Source: Halohasta litorea (GTDB lineage: Archaea > Halobacteriota > Halobacteria > Halobacteriales > Haloferacaceae). Taken from it: 64,000 nt of DNA. The DNA is taken from positions 248,001-312,000 of the forward strand of contig NZ_JANHDJ010000004.1 in the NCBI RefSeq assembly GCF_024494645.1, given 5' to 3'. The notes beneath the pieces were generated by a model. The model was not told where the DNA came from. It worked only from the letters and a program-made list of their open reading frames with translations, and did no database searches. Shown here piece after piece: positions 1 through 8,953 of the stretch (the first letter of the stretch is position 1; each line of letters starts with the position of its first letter). The translations under genes were made by a program, and so were the position numbers.

Positions 1-615
1 AAGGGTACTCGCGTTGACCTTGCCCGAGAAGGTTGAGGCGTTGATGCCGTGGTCGAGATGGAGTACGAGCGCGGTATCCAGCGTGTCGGCGACGACCGGA
101 TCGGGCTCCTCGCCGGTCAACATGTAGAGGAAGTTCGCGGCATGGCCGAGATCGGCCCGCGGCTCGATCGGTTCGTTGCCGTCGCGGAGGCGGACGAAGG
201 TGGCGATGATCGTCGGCACGACTGCCACCAGCCGAATGGCGGCGCCTTCGGCGTCCTCGCGGCTTTCCGTGGCCTCGTCCGACGCCGGGTCGCTGGCAGT
301 GAGCGCCGAGATCGCCGTCCGGAGGGCGTCCATCGGATCGTCGTCTTGATCGACCAACGAGGCCAGCAACGTGGGCAAGGGCTCGGGCAGCGCGCGATTG
401 GCTGCCAGCCTGTCAGTGAAGGCGTCGAGTTCGGCGGCGGTCGGTAGTTCGCCGTTCCAGAGTAGATACACCGTCTCCTCGTAGCTCACCGTTCCGGCGA
501 GCTCCTCGATGGGATACCCTCGATAGGTGAGTTGCCCAACCGCGCCGTCGACACCGCTGAGTTCGGTCGGTCCGAGGACGATCCCATCCAGCCCAGGATT
601 GTACTCCGTCGTCAT
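1..615 (-). CDS. Citrate synthase family protein, partial (second paralogue in window)
   Basis: The reading frame starts at the ATG at 615 and runs off the left edge, giving the first 205 residues of a citrate/2-methylcitrate synthase. The N-terminus (TYRGYPIEELA, SYEETVYLLWNGELP) and the segments DLGHAANFLYMLTGEEP and HLDHGINASTF are typical of the small-type citrate synthase family, which condenses oxaloacetate with acetyl-CoA or propionyl-CoA. It aligns closely by eye with the full-length citrate synthase at 34514-35650, so it is a divergent paralogue. It is the last visible gene of the minus-strand catabolic island, 81 bp after an MFS gene. Because an MmgE/PrpD gene lies in the same island, methylcitrate synthase is a reasonable guess, but the C-terminal catalytic part is outside the window. 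Confidence 0.88.
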   Translation of the reverse strand, partial: MTTEYNPGLDGIVLGPTELSGVDGAVGQLTYRGYPIEELAGTVSYEETVYLLWNGELPTAAELDAFTDRLAANRALPEPLPTLLASLVDQDDDPMDALRTAISALTASDPASDEATESREDAEGAAIRLVAVVPTIIATFVRLRDGNEPIEPRADLGHAANFLYMLTGEEPDPVVADTLDTALVLHLDHGINASTFSGKVNASTL

Positions 616-696
616 AGGTATCGTACCCAGTCAATCGTGAAAAACATAGCGTTCAGCGAATTCGGGGAATCTCCGGGCGCGATCTGCGGCCGACGG

Positions 697-2097
697 CTAC
701 TGCCGTTCAGGCTCCGTTTCGGCCGCAGTCGACGTTCGCTGGCGGTAGAGTCGCGGACTGTACAGCAGGGCGATTCCTGCGATGCCGACGAGCGTGCCCG
801 CGGCGAGATACTGGAAGCTCGCCTGGATACCCACCGTGTCTCCGAGATAGCCGATCACCAGCGGGTAGCCCGAGCTGACGAGCAGGACGATCGTCCAAAA
901 GTACCCGAACGTCCGCCCCTCGTAGGCGGGCGGCGTGATGTCACTGATAAGGGCGTCCCGAATCGGGTTGATGCCGAACAGACAGGCGCCGACGAGAGCG
1001 AACACAGCCACCAACACCACCGGGGTTAGCTGTCGTACGGCGAGCACAGCGAGTCCGGCCGTGGTCAACGCGAGCAGCCCGATCAAGAGGAGCCGGTAGT
1101 CGAACCGTTTGGCTACGGCTCCGACAAGCAGTTGCGAGAGGGCCCCACTGAGCAGTAACACCGAAAAGTAGGCGTTGGCAACCGATTCGGAGGGGATTAC
1201 GAGATCACCGACCGAAAGCGAGTAGCCGTACACGTCAGTGATGAACACCGGCGCGAAGGTGATCAGGCCGTTCGTCGCGAACAGAATGAAGCAGAAGGCG
1301 AGTAGAATCGTCACCATGGGATACAGGAACTGCCGCGGGTTGGCCCTCCAGGAGCCACCGGCTGCGCCCGACGAGTCACGCGACGAACGACCAGTTGAGG
1401 CTCTCGATGACCCACCGGCCGACGCCTCGCCGAGAGCCGACGGTGGGCGGGTCTCGATATCGCTGGCCCGAAAGACGAGCCACAGCCAGCTAGCGTAGAC
1501 GAACCCAAACAGGCTCACGCCGACGAGAATCCACTCCCATGGGACCACCAGAATGAGTCCACCGATCAACAGCGGAGCGAGGGTATCACCAAGCTTCGAG
1601 GCGCTGCCCCACATCCCCAACACGGTAGCTTTCCCTTCGGCGCTGATGTTCGCCGAGATCAGCGGATAGCCAACCGGATGAATCCCGCTGTAGCCGACGC
1701 CCGCGACGAACATCCCACCGGCCATGATCTGGTAGGTCCCGCTGAAACTGTGTCCGAACAGCTCCACCGCCGGGAATGCCGGGCCGACGGCCGAGCCGAG
1801 GACGAACAGCAGATAGCCAACCGACATCAGTCCGATCGCTGGCAGCAGGATGTACTGGCGGTCGAATTTGTCGACCAAAATCCCCATCGGGGCCTGGCCG
1901 AGACCACCGGCGAACAGGTAGATACTGACGAGCGAACCCAACTGCCACAGCGGCGAGTCGAGCCCGATGACCAGAATCGGGATCAGCGGCGGGAACAGCC
2001 GGTAAAACAGATGCTGAACCCCGTGAACCGAGGAGATGACGAGCCCGAAGCGCCATTCGTGCGTCGAGAGTGATCCCGGTGGGAGTTTCGGTAGCAT
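697..2097 (-). CDS. MFS transporter
   Basis: A 466-residue polytopic membrane protein with about 12 hydrophobic helices in two halves. A hydrophilic Ser/Ala/Gly-rich linker (roughly residues 212-255) separates the halves, as in the major facilitator superfamily. After TM2 the sequence APMGILVDKFDR matches the usual loop 2-3 signature G-x-L-x-D-[RK]. The start is the ATG at 2097. It lies between the tricarboxylate transporter genes and the citrate synthase paralogue on the same strand, so it may export or import a metabolite of that pathway. The substrate cannot be read from sequence. Confidence 0.85.
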   Translation of the reverse strand: MLPKLPPGSLSTHEWRFGLVISSVHGVQHLFYRLFPPLIPILVIGLDSPLWQLGSLVSIYLFAGGLGQAPMGILVDKFDRQYILLPAIGLMSVGYLLFVLGSAVGPAFPAVELFGHSFSGTYQIMAGGMFVAGVGYSGIHPVGYPLISANISAEGKATVLGMWGSASKLGDTLAPLLIGGLILVVPWEWILVGVSLFGFVYASWLWLVFRASDIETRPPSALGEASAGGSSRASTGRSSRDSSGAAGGSWRANPRQFLYPMVTILLAFCFILFATNGLITFAPVFITDVYGYSLSVGDLVIPSESVANAYFSVLLLSGALSQLLVGAVAKRFDYRLLLIGLLALTTAGLAVLAVRQLTPVVLVAVFALVGACLFGINPIRDALISDITPPAYEGRTFGYFWTIVLLVSSGYPLVIGYLGDTVGIQASFQYLAAGTLVGIAGIALLYSPRLYRQRTSTAAETEPERQ

Positions 2098-2162
2098 GTG
2101 AAAATTGAAGCCGGTCGACGGCCACGCTGAGAGTCGGGTGGGGGGTGCCTCGGTGTCGGCTC

Positions 2163-2351
2163 TCAGTCAGCGCCGTCGGCAGCGTGTCTGTGCTGTGCGA
2201 GTGCCCGCATCAGGAAGAACAGGCCGACGCCGAGAAACAGCGCCGACCGCAGCAGATCCTGACTGATGATCAAAACGCCAACCCCGGTTGCGGCCAGGAA
2301 GATGCCCGCAAAGGCGTTGATCGGGAGCTGCTGTGCGGTGGGTGTTTCCAT
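2163..2351 (-). CDS. Small two-helix membrane protein
   Basis: A 62-residue protein with two predicted membrane segments (about residues 12-28 and 33-49) and a hydrophilic His/Asp-containing tail. It lies between the tctA-type gene and the MFS gene on the same strand with gaps of 85 and 65 bp. I do not recognise the family. Size and position suggest either an accessory subunit of one of the neighbouring transporters or an unrelated small membrane protein; the sequence does not decide this. Codon use looks like the neighbours and the frame is open throughout. Confidence 0.6.
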   Translation of the reverse strand: METPTAQQLPINAFAGIFLAATGVGVLIISQDLLRSALFLGVGLFFLMRALAQHRHAADGAD

Positions 2352-2436
2352 TGTCGCGTGTTCTTCGAGCCGGTGTATTTGTGTGTCGATTCTCGCTCGG
2401 GATCGGTGGCCCGACTGCCCAGTCGGACCGAGACCG

Positions 2437-3957
2437 TTAGTTCATGAAGTCCGTTCTGTTGGCGATCACCCCCCGAATGAGGTTCGACAGCGGCTGGATG
2501 AACAGCGCCAACACGGTCAGGACCCAGAGGACGATCGCGATCGTACTTCCGAAGAAGTAGAACGGATCGTTGCTGCTGACCAGCATGCTCCGGAGGAACG
2601 AGCCCTCGATGATGGGCCCGAGAATGATCCCCAGGATGAGCGGGATCAACGAGTAGTCGTTCTCCCGCATGACGAAGCCGATGATGCCGAAGATGAACAT
2701 CATCCAGACGTCGAACATGCTGCTCCGCATGGCAAACGCCCCGATCACTGTGAGTGCCAAGATCGCGGGCACGATGAGGTTGGCTGGCATCGTCACCACC
2801 CGGACGAGATACTTCGAGATCGCCAGCGCCGAGATCAGCAGGAAGACGTTGGCGACCAACAGCGAGAGGATGATCACGTTGGCCTCTAAGGCGAAGTTCT
2901 GCATCAGCTGTGGGCCCGGTCGGAGCCCGTGGAGCAGCAGTGCCGCAAGCATCACGGCGGTCGTCCCGCTGCCCGGAATACCGAGTGCGAGCGTCGGGAC
3001 GAGCGAGCCAGCGGTCACCGCACTGTTCGAGGACTCCGAGGCAATCACGCCGTCGGGATTGCCCTCGCCGAACGATTCGGGTTTGTCCGACATCGATTTC
3101 GCGGCCCCCCAGCTCACGAAGTTCGCGACCGAGGTCCCCGCCCCCGGCATCGAGCCGATGATCAGTCCGATCCCCATCGCCCGGATGAGCGCCACCGGTC
3201 GACTGATGACGTATCTGACCCCCTCGAAGATGTCCCTGTAAGAGGTGTTGATCGAGTTGTCCTCGCTGATGGCTGCTTTGTTGATCAGATAAAACAGCTC
3301 GGAGATGGCGAACAGGCCGACGACCACGGGCACGAACGGCACCTCGTCGTAGAGTCCGAAGAAGCCGAAGTCGAGCCGACGCTGTCCGGTCGTCGGGTCG
3401 ACGGGCATCACGGCGATGAGGAGCCCGATGAACCCCCCGACGAGCCCCTTGCGGATGTTGTCACCGATAGCAACCGCGACCGCTGTGAGCCCGAAGATCC
3501 CGAGGACGAATATCTCACGGTTGGTAAACAGGAACGCGATCTCCCCGATCGGCTGGAGCAAAAAGAGGATGATGATCGCCGAGACGAATCCTCCGACTAC
3601 GCTCGCAAAGATCGATATTCCGAGTGCCTTCGAGGCGTCGCCCTGTTGGGACATCGGGTACGCGTCCAGGACCGTTGCTGTCGCACCAGCGGTCCCGGGT
3701 GTGTTGATCAACACCGCGGGGATCGCCCCACCGTAGTTGGCCCCGACGTAGATCGCCGAGAGGGTAACCAGTGCGATCTCGGCGGTCATCGGCAGCGTAA
3801 ACGGCAGCGCGATGGCAACCGTGTTCGTGCCCGTGAAGCCGGGGATCGATCCGGCAAGCATCCCGAAGGTGACACCGACCGCGATAAACACGAGGTTCTC
3901 AGGTGTCAACAGTACCCCAAAGGCCTGGCTAATGAGATCGAGCTGTAACGGTGTCAT
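2437..3957 (-). CDS. tctA: Tripartite tricarboxylate transporter, large permease subunit (TctA family)
   Basis: A 506-residue membrane protein with about 11-12 hydrophobic segments. It carries the TctA-family motifs: GSIPGFTGTNTVAIALPF (residues 36-53), GSMPGAGTSVANF (268-280) and SNSAVTAGSLVPTLALGIPG (310-329). TctA is the main translocation subunit of TTT secondary transporters, which take up carboxylates captured by an extracytoplasmic TctC protein. The genes for TctB and TctC lie directly upstream on the same strand, so the whole system is present. The start is the ATG at 3957. TTT family substrates include citrate, tricarballylate and aromatic or dicarboxylic acids; the substrate here is unknown. 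Confidence 0.95.
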   Translation of the reverse strand: MTPLQLDLISQAFGVLLTPENLVFIAVGVTFGMLAGSIPGFTGTNTVAIALPFTLPMTAEIALVTLSAIYVGANYGGAIPAVLINTPGTAGATATVLDAYPMSQQGDASKALGISIFASVVGGFVSAIIILFLLQPIGEIAFLFTNREIFVLGIFGLTAVAVAIGDNIRKGLVGGFIGLLIAVMPVDPTTGQRRLDFGFFGLYDEVPFVPVVVGLFAISELFYLINKAAISEDNSINTSYRDIFEGVRYVISRPVALIRAMGIGLIIGSMPGAGTSVANFVSWGAAKSMSDKPESFGEGNPDGVIASESSNSAVTAGSLVPTLALGIPGSGTTAVMLAALLLHGLRPGPQLMQNFALEANVIILSLLVANVFLLISALAISKYLVRVVTMPANLIVPAILALTVIGAFAMRSSMFDVWMMFIFGIIGFVMRENDYSLIPLILGIILGPIIEGSFLRSMLVSSNDPFYFFGSTIAIVLWVLTVLALFIQPLSNLIRGVIANRTDFMN

Positions 3958-4051
3958 TGACCGACCTCCGTTGTGCGCTGTTTTGGTGCCAGCACACCGC
4001 GGGCTGGCTCATGTCGGTGCTGTCGTGGCTGGTATCGCAGTGAGTGTCTCA

Positions 4052-4570
4052 TCATAGTCCAAGCGGTCCTGATGGTGGCCGCAATCCCATTATCTGGACG
4101 AACATCACGTAGACGAACACCAGGATGATCACTGTCGAAATCGAGATCCACAGTGGGTCTCGGCGACCACCGACCAGCATGACGCCGACCATCGCGATAG
4201 CTGTCGCGATAAAGAAGCCGATCGGCTCGATCAACCAGATGTACCCGATCGCTACGAGGGAAAACCCGATCGAGCGGTTCCACTCGCCGAGTGCATCACG
4301 AACCGACTCGACGAACGACAGCTCCCCCGAGTAGTCGGCGAGCCCACGCAGCTCAGTTGCGAAGACGGTGAGCGACAGTACCGCGAGCACACCGATCACG
4401 AAGTACGGGTAGTACAGGTTCTCTAGCCTGATCCGCCCGTAGGTGTTCTCGACGTACAGTACCGCCAGCAGTAGGCCAGCAAGCGGGAATGCTAGCCTGA
4501 ACAGTGCGACCGCGCTCGTCGACCGAGCCGGACGATTCGTGGCCCCCTCTTCGGCCTCTGTTGATGTCAT
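4052..4570 (-). CDS. tctB: Tripartite tricarboxylate transporter, small membrane subunit (TctB family)
   Basis: A 172-residue protein with four predicted transmembrane helices. After a short hydrophilic N-terminus come segments around residues 25-43, 56-72, 98-130 (two closely spaced) and 140-165, the usual TctB layout. It sits between the TctC and TctA genes, 94 bp before tctA and 64 bp after tctC. TctB is the poorly conserved small subunit of TTT transporters, so the call rests on length, topology and position rather than sharp motifs. The ATG at 4570 is the first start in frame. Confidence 0.88.
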   Translation of the reverse strand: MTSTEAEEGATNRPARSTSAVALFRLAFPLAGLLLAVLYVENTYGRIRLENLYYPYFVIGVLAVLSLTVFATELRGLADYSGELSFVESVRDALGEWNRSIGFSLVAIGYIWLIEPIGFFIATAIAMVGVMLVGGRRDPLWISISTVIILVFVYVMFVQIMGLRPPSGPLGL

Positions 4571-4634
4571 TTTGGGATTGTGTATGGTGTGGTGGTATTC
4601 AAATAGAAATGCGGACTACCGACGGTGTCCGACC

Positions 4635-5693
4635 TTAGGACTGCACGTATTCGTCGAACAGCGGGGCGAAATCCCGGTAGGTTTCGTAGGCACTCTGGAG
4701 GATCGCATCCGTCTCCTCGGGCGAGTTCCAGACCAGTTTGCCCTCCTCGTCGATCTCCGAGAGGTCGGCCCGGTAGTCCTCGTCCTCGTGGGCGTCTTTG
4801 AATGCCTGTTGGACGTGCTCGAACCGGTCGGGGTAGGCCTCGGCGGCCGCAGCCGAAACGTAGTAGAACTGCGTCCCGTTCGATGGGGCGTAGTTGATGT
4901 CGGTGCCGAGTTCATCGTTGATCGGCGGGGCATCGTTCGTCAGACCGGGTTCCGGGTTCTCTTCGGCGTAGATACAGAGACAGTGTGAGTCCTCCGCAAT
5001 GCTCGCGCTGTTGTAGACACTGCGTGCGGCCACATCGATCTCGCCCTGGAGGAGCGCAGTCTGGGTCGCGCCACCGCCATCGTACGGGACGATGGTGAAG
5101 TCGGCCTCTGTCGCCTCCATCAACTGGATGATCGACAGCACGTTCCGGTTCGTCGGGCCGGATGCACCGACGGTCACGCTGTTGTCGACCGAGTAGTCGA
5201 CGAGCTCCTGGATCGTCGTAAATCGGTCTTCGTCCTCGCGGACGCGGATGATCGCGGCCTCACCCGAGAGGGTGCCGAGCGGCTGGAGATCGTCGAGCGT
5301 GTACTGCGGTTCGGTGCCCTCGACTTCGTCGACGGCGATCGCCGCTGGCGTCGCAGGCGAGAGCGTCCCACCGATCCGCATGACCTCTTCGTCCTGAGCC
5401 ACGGTCGTCGCAGCCGTTCGCGTCCCCGCACCGGCCCGGTACTCGGGACTGAGATTGGCTCCGAGATACTCCTCGAAGTAGCCCTGGATCTGCCGGAAGT
5501 TCGTGTCGACGCCGCCACCCTCGGAGTACGCGTTGACGAAGGTCAGCGAACTCGGTGGGTAGTCGTCTCCACCGCCACCGCCGCCACCGTTACCGCCATC
5601 CCCATCATCGCCGCCGAGGCAGCCCGCAAGCGTTGATGCTCCGATTCCAGCACCGGTCAATTTGATGAACTGACGTCTGTTTGTACCAGTCAT
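4635..5693 (-). CDS. tctC: Tripartite tricarboxylate transporter, substrate-binding lipoprotein (TctC family)
   Basis: A 352-residue exported protein. The N-terminus has a twin-arginine signal (R6-R7-Q-F-I-K) and ends in a lipobox LAGC with Cys25 as the lipid-anchored residue, the usual haloarchaeal Tat lipoprotein design. A Gly/Asp-rich tether (about residues 27-43) follows, then a binding domain of TctC type, including VGASGPTNRN and FTIVPYDGGGATQTALLQGE. The gene is followed by tctB and tctA on the same strand. A 113-bp gap with AT-rich sequence precedes it, so it may have its own promoter in addition to any read-through from the enolase-family gene. It captures the carboxylate outside the membrane and hands it to TctAB. 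Confidence 0.93.
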   Translation of the reverse strand: MTGTNRRQFIKLTGAGIGASTLAGCLGGDDGDGGNGGGGGGGDDYPPSSLTFVNAYSEGGGVDTNFRQIQGYFEEYLGANLSPEYRAGAGTRTAATTVAQDEEVMRIGGTLSPATPAAIAVDEVEGTEPQYTLDDLQPLGTLSGEAAIIRVREDEDRFTTIQELVDYSVDNSVTVGASGPTNRNVLSIIQLMEATEADFTIVPYDGGGATQTALLQGEIDVAARSVYNSASIAEDSHCLCIYAEENPEPGLTNDAPPINDELGTDINYAPSNGTQFYYVSAAAAEAYPDRFEHVQQAFKDAHEDEDYRADLSEIDEEGKLVWNSPEETDAILQSAYETYRDFAPLFDEYVQS

Positions 5694-5806
5694 ACAGTTT
5701 GACTACAGACCCCACAGTACATATATATTTTCATTAATTATGATGTACATCTGACCTTCTCGAATGGTCAAAAATCTCGAAAAAGACCGCAACCCGCAGC
5801 CAGCCG

Positions 5807-6934
5807 TTAGTCGACGCGGTACTCTTCGAAAACGTCCTCGTCGATGTGGATACCGAGCCCCGGCTCCTCCGGCGGGTCGATGGTCCCGCCGTCCTCGACG
5901 TGGATCGCGTCGTCGTTTTCGATGTAGGGACCGGCGATGTAGGTTCCTGGATCGTCGATGTCGTCGTCGAGTACTGCAAACTCGATCAGGCGGCACTGGC
6001 GGCTTGCGGCGGCGACGTGCAAGCTGGCGGCGTAGTTAATCGCCGGGCCGAGTGCGTGGGGGACCAGTTCCTTGTCGAAGGCTTCGACGAGCCCCGCGAC
6101 GCGCATCGCGCCGGTGATCCCGCCAACGTAGTCGACCGATGGCTGGTAGATGTCCAGGGATTTGGCTTTGAGGTGATCGAGGGCGGGGTAGTGCGGCGTG
6201 TGGGTCTGATACCCCGAGATCGGGACGGTGAACTTGCGATTGAGTTCGGCCTGTCCGTCGAGGTCGGTGTGGGAGATCGGCTCTTCGAACCATTCGACCT
6301 CGTACTCGCTGGCGGTCTTGGCGACCCGCGCCGCATCGTTGTAGCTGTAGGAGGTGTTGGCGTCGATCGCCAGCCCGAAGTCATCGGGGATGTTGTCCAT
6401 GATCGTCTTGATGCGGTGTCGATCCTCCTTGATGCCGTAGCCCGCGCCGATCTTCATCGCCTGGAACCCCTTCTCGGAGAGCCAGTCGGCGTAGTCGATC
6501 AGTTCCTCGGCGGTCTTGTCGACCGGGAACGTCGCGTAGGCCTTCACCTCGTTGGTCTGGCCACCGAGCAGCTGGTAGACGGGTTTGCCCGCGTCCTTGC
6601 CTTTGATGTCCCAGAGCGCCTCGTCGATCGCCGACAGCGCACCGTAGGCTCCGGCGCGCTTGACGTGAAGGTAGAGCTCGTGCCAGATCGCCTTGACATC
6701 CTCGGGGTCCTTCCCGATGATGTGCCGCGACATGGCTTCGATGCTCTCTGCGAGGAACATGTTGTTCTCCTTCGAGCGATAGAACGATTCGCCGAATCCG
6801 GTGATTCCGGCGTCCGTGTGGACGCGAACGACGACGGAGCTGATATCCAGTTCTCGTGCGCCGACCTGTGCTGGCAACGAAGCAGCGTCGACAGCACTCC
6901 CTAGCACTGCCGTTTCAACGTCTGTGATTTCCAT
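5807..6934 (-). CDS. Enolase-superfamily (mandelate racemase/muconate lactonizing enzyme-like) protein
   Basis: A 375-residue protein with the N-terminal capping domain and C-terminal barrel of the enolase superfamily. Two metal ligands are clear: Asp191 (AIDAN) and Glu217 (WFEEP). The spacing of 26 residues matches mandelate racemase. The third ligand, expected 26 residues later, is Gln243 (ISGYQTH) instead of Glu. A candidate catalytic His293 (VPHAL) is 50 residues further, as in mandelate racemase, and Lys161 (AMKIG) lies on the Lys strand, but the first Lys of the usual K-x-K is Ala159. Family members are mostly sugar-acid dehydratases, racemases or cycloisomerases. It lies between the oxidoreductases and the TTT genes, so it probably acts on the imported acid. 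The reaction is unknown. Confidence 0.85.
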   Translation of the reverse strand: MEITDVETAVLGSAVDAASLPAQVGARELDISSVVVRVHTDAGITGFGESFYRSKENNMFLAESIEAMSRHIIGKDPEDVKAIWHELYLHVKRAGAYGALSAIDEALWDIKGKDAGKPVYQLLGGQTNEVKAYATFPVDKTAEELIDYADWLSEKGFQAMKIGAGYGIKEDRHRIKTIMDNIPDDFGLAIDANTSYSYNDAARVAKTASEYEVEWFEEPISHTDLDGQAELNRKFTVPISGYQTHTPHYPALDHLKAKSLDIYQPSVDYVGGITGAMRVAGLVEAFDKELVPHALGPAINYAASLHVAAASRQCRLIEFAVLDDDIDDPGTYIAGPYIENDDAIHVEDGGTIDPPEEPGLGIHIDEDVFEEYRVD

Positions 6935-6991
6935 CAGTACTCAACTGGCTCCCCCGGAGGATAAAATAACTATCGTTAATTGCAGTCTCGG

Positions 6992-8107
6992 TTACAGATT
7001 GGTGTGTGAGTCGACGACGATCTGGGCAGGGCCGCGCGCCCCGTAATCGGCTTTGTTGGCGGTGATGTCGACCGCCTCAGCGAACGAATCGAGTCCAGAA
7101 CGCTCGTGAGTAACGTACTCCGAAATCGAGACGCGACCGCTGGCGACGAGTTCCGCGGCGAAATCGCCCGTGTCGCGGCCCGGTCCCGTGGGCGCGATAC
7201 CGGTCACGGGGTTCTGCCACGTGACCGACTTCTTGCGGACCGCCCGCGCCGAGAAGGTCACGTCGCCGATGATGTAGCCGACTTGGACGACCGTCCCACC
7301 AGCCTTGACCGCGCCCATCGCCTGTGCAATCGGGTCGCTGCCGTCGGTCGCGTGCGACTGGTCGCCGCCGACGGCCTCGAAGACCACATCCGCGCCGACG
7401 CCGTTCGTGTGGGCCGTGATTTCCTCGACCGGATCACAGCCGGTCGCGTCGATCGGATCGAGGCCGCGCTCGGCCGCGATATCGAGCTTTTTGGGGTCGA
7501 CATCGGTGACGAACACCCGCTCGGCCCCCTCTGCAAGCGCGAGTTGGGCACACTGGTAGCCCATGACGCCGGTGCCGATGACCGCGACGATATCACCCGA
7601 CTGAATTCCGCTATCGCGGACACAGAGTACCGAACTCGCCAGCGGTTGGAGCGCGGCGACCTCCGCGTCCGACAGCGAGTCGGCCACCGGCCGCAAGGCC
7701 TCGGCGGGCAGCGCGGTATACTCGGCGAGCGCGCCGGGAATGTCGTAGCCGATGTACGTCTTCGACGGGCAGTATCGCTTGAAACCCGACTCGCAGTACG
7801 AGCACTCCCCACAGGGGATCTTGCCGGGCGCATAGACACGGTCGCCGACCGCGAGGTGGTCGACGTTTTCGCCGCGTTCGACGACGGTGCCACAGAACTC
7901 ATGACCAAAGAGTCGCGCCGGGCCCTCGGCCAGCCGGGCGGCGACCGACTCGGCGTGAGCGATCGATTCGCCCTGAAACAGGGCACACTCGGTCACACTG
8001 AGTTGGACGCGGTGGATTTCGAGCAGGACTTCGTTGGCGTCGGGGGTCGGGCGGTCGACGTCTTCGACACTCCACGCGCCAAAATCGTGACAGACGACGG
8101 CGCGCAT
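6992..8107 (-). CDS. Zinc-dependent alcohol dehydrogenase
   Basis: A 371-residue medium-chain dehydrogenase. Catalytic zinc ligands are visible as Cys41 and His69-Glu70 (GHEFCG). The structural zinc site is complete: Cys99, Cys102, Cys105 and Cys113 (CGECSYCESGFKRYC). A Rossmann motif (VIGTGVMG) is followed by an acidic residue at the end of the next strand (VTDVD), which favours NAD over NADP. The gene follows the SDR gene with a one-base gap and precedes the enolase-family gene by 57 bp, so all three are probably one transcript. It likely oxidises a hydroxyl group of the pathway intermediate, like the threonine/sorbitol/L-idonate dehydrogenase group. Confidence 0.92.
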   Translation of the reverse strand: MRAVVCHDFGAWSVEDVDRPTPDANEVLLEIHRVQLSVTECALFQGESIAHAESVAARLAEGPARLFGHEFCGTVVERGENVDHLAVGDRVYAPGKIPCGECSYCESGFKRYCPSKTYIGYDIPGALAEYTALPAEALRPVADSLSDAEVAALQPLASSVLCVRDSGIQSGDIVAVIGTGVMGYQCAQLALAEGAERVFVTDVDPKKLDIAAERGLDPIDATGCDPVEEITAHTNGVGADVVFEAVGGDQSHATDGSDPIAQAMGAVKAGGTVVQVGYIIGDVTFSARAVRKKSVTWQNPVTGIAPTGPGRDTGDFAAELVASGRVSISEYVTHERSGLDSFAEAVDITANKADYGARGPAQIVVDSHTNL

Positions 8108-8108
8108 C

Positions 8109-8909
8109 TCAGATCACGCCGTCGAGCCAGCCGCCATCGACGCGGAGGACGTCACCGGTGATGTAGCTCGCCCGCGGCGAGGCGAGGTAGGCGACCGCGT
8201 CGGCGAACTCCTCGGGCTGGCCGGGGCGGTCGAGCAGCACCTCGTCGGTCCGGCTCTGGAGGGCTTTTTCGATGGAGATGCCGCGGTGGTCGGCCCGGCG
8301 CTGGACCTTGTACTCGATCCGCTCGGTCATCACGAACCGCGGGGTGACGCAGTTGGCTCGCACGTCGGGGGCGTACTCCTTGGCAATCGTCTTCGTGAGG
8401 CCGTAGAGCCCGAGCCGGAAGACGTTCGAGATGGCGTGGTTCTCCGGTGGCTCGCGGGCCGACGCGCTCGTGACGGTGACCAGCGAACCGACCTCGCTGT
8501 CGACCAACTCGGGCAGGGCGGCCTCCGAGAGCATGACGTTGCTCTTGATGACGCCCTCGTAGGAGTCGTCCCACTGCTGTTCGCTGGCGTCTTCGAGGGT
8601 GACCGCCGGTGGGCCACCGTGGTTGTTGACCATGATATCGAGGCCGCCGAACGTCTCGACGGTTTGCTCGATTGCGGCTTCGATCTGTTCGCGGTCGGTG
8701 ATGTCGCAGGCAACCGCGAGCACGTCGTCGGGATCGACTGAGTCGTGTTTCTCACAGAGTCGATCTTTCGCTTCGGCGGCGCGCTCCTCGCTTCGGGAGG
8801 TGACGACGACGTTCGCACCCTCTCCGGCGAGGCGGGCGGCGCTCGCGAAGCCGAGGCCCTGGCTTGATGCAGCTACAAAGGCAGTTCTGTCGACCAGTTC
8901 GAGGTCCAT
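8109..8909 (-). CDS. SDR family oxidoreductase with atypical active site
   Basis: A 266-residue short-chain dehydrogenase. The cofactor loop is AASSQGLG (residues 13-20), where the first glycine of the normal TGxxxGxG is replaced. NNHGGP (95-100) stands for the usual NNAG, and the C-terminus VDGGW is canonical. The catalytic Ser is in TVTSAS (about 148), but the Tyr-x3-Lys expected 12-14 residues later reads Ser161-x3-Arg165. A YGLTK (169-173) lies further on, at an unusual spacing. This looks like the subfamily with an AREP-x-N segment after the Ser. It is the first gene of the minus-strand island and shares its upstream region with a divergent MFS gene. Substrate unknown. Confidence 0.88.
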   Translation of the reverse strand: MDLELVDRTAFVAASSQGLGFASAARLAGEGANVVVTSRSEERAAEAKDRLCEKHDSVDPDDVLAVACDITDREQIEAAIEQTVETFGGLDIMVNNHGGPPAVTLEDASEQQWDDSYEGVIKSNVMLSEAALPELVDSEVGSLVTVTSASAREPPENHAISNVFRLGLYGLTKTIAKEYAPDVRANCVTPRFVMTERIEYKVQRRADHRGISIEKALQSRTDEVLLDRPGQPEEFADAVAYLASPRASYITGDVLRVDGGWLDGVI

Positions 8910-8953
8910 ACAGTCCGGAATGGCGAGGTCAGCATAAAGCTACGCCCCGAACA

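Noticed and set aside
5716-5751. GTACAT ... ATGTAC inverted arms before the TctC gene
   Set aside because: The 6-bp arms are separated by about 20 AT-rich bases; a chance match is likely, so it is not listed as an operator.
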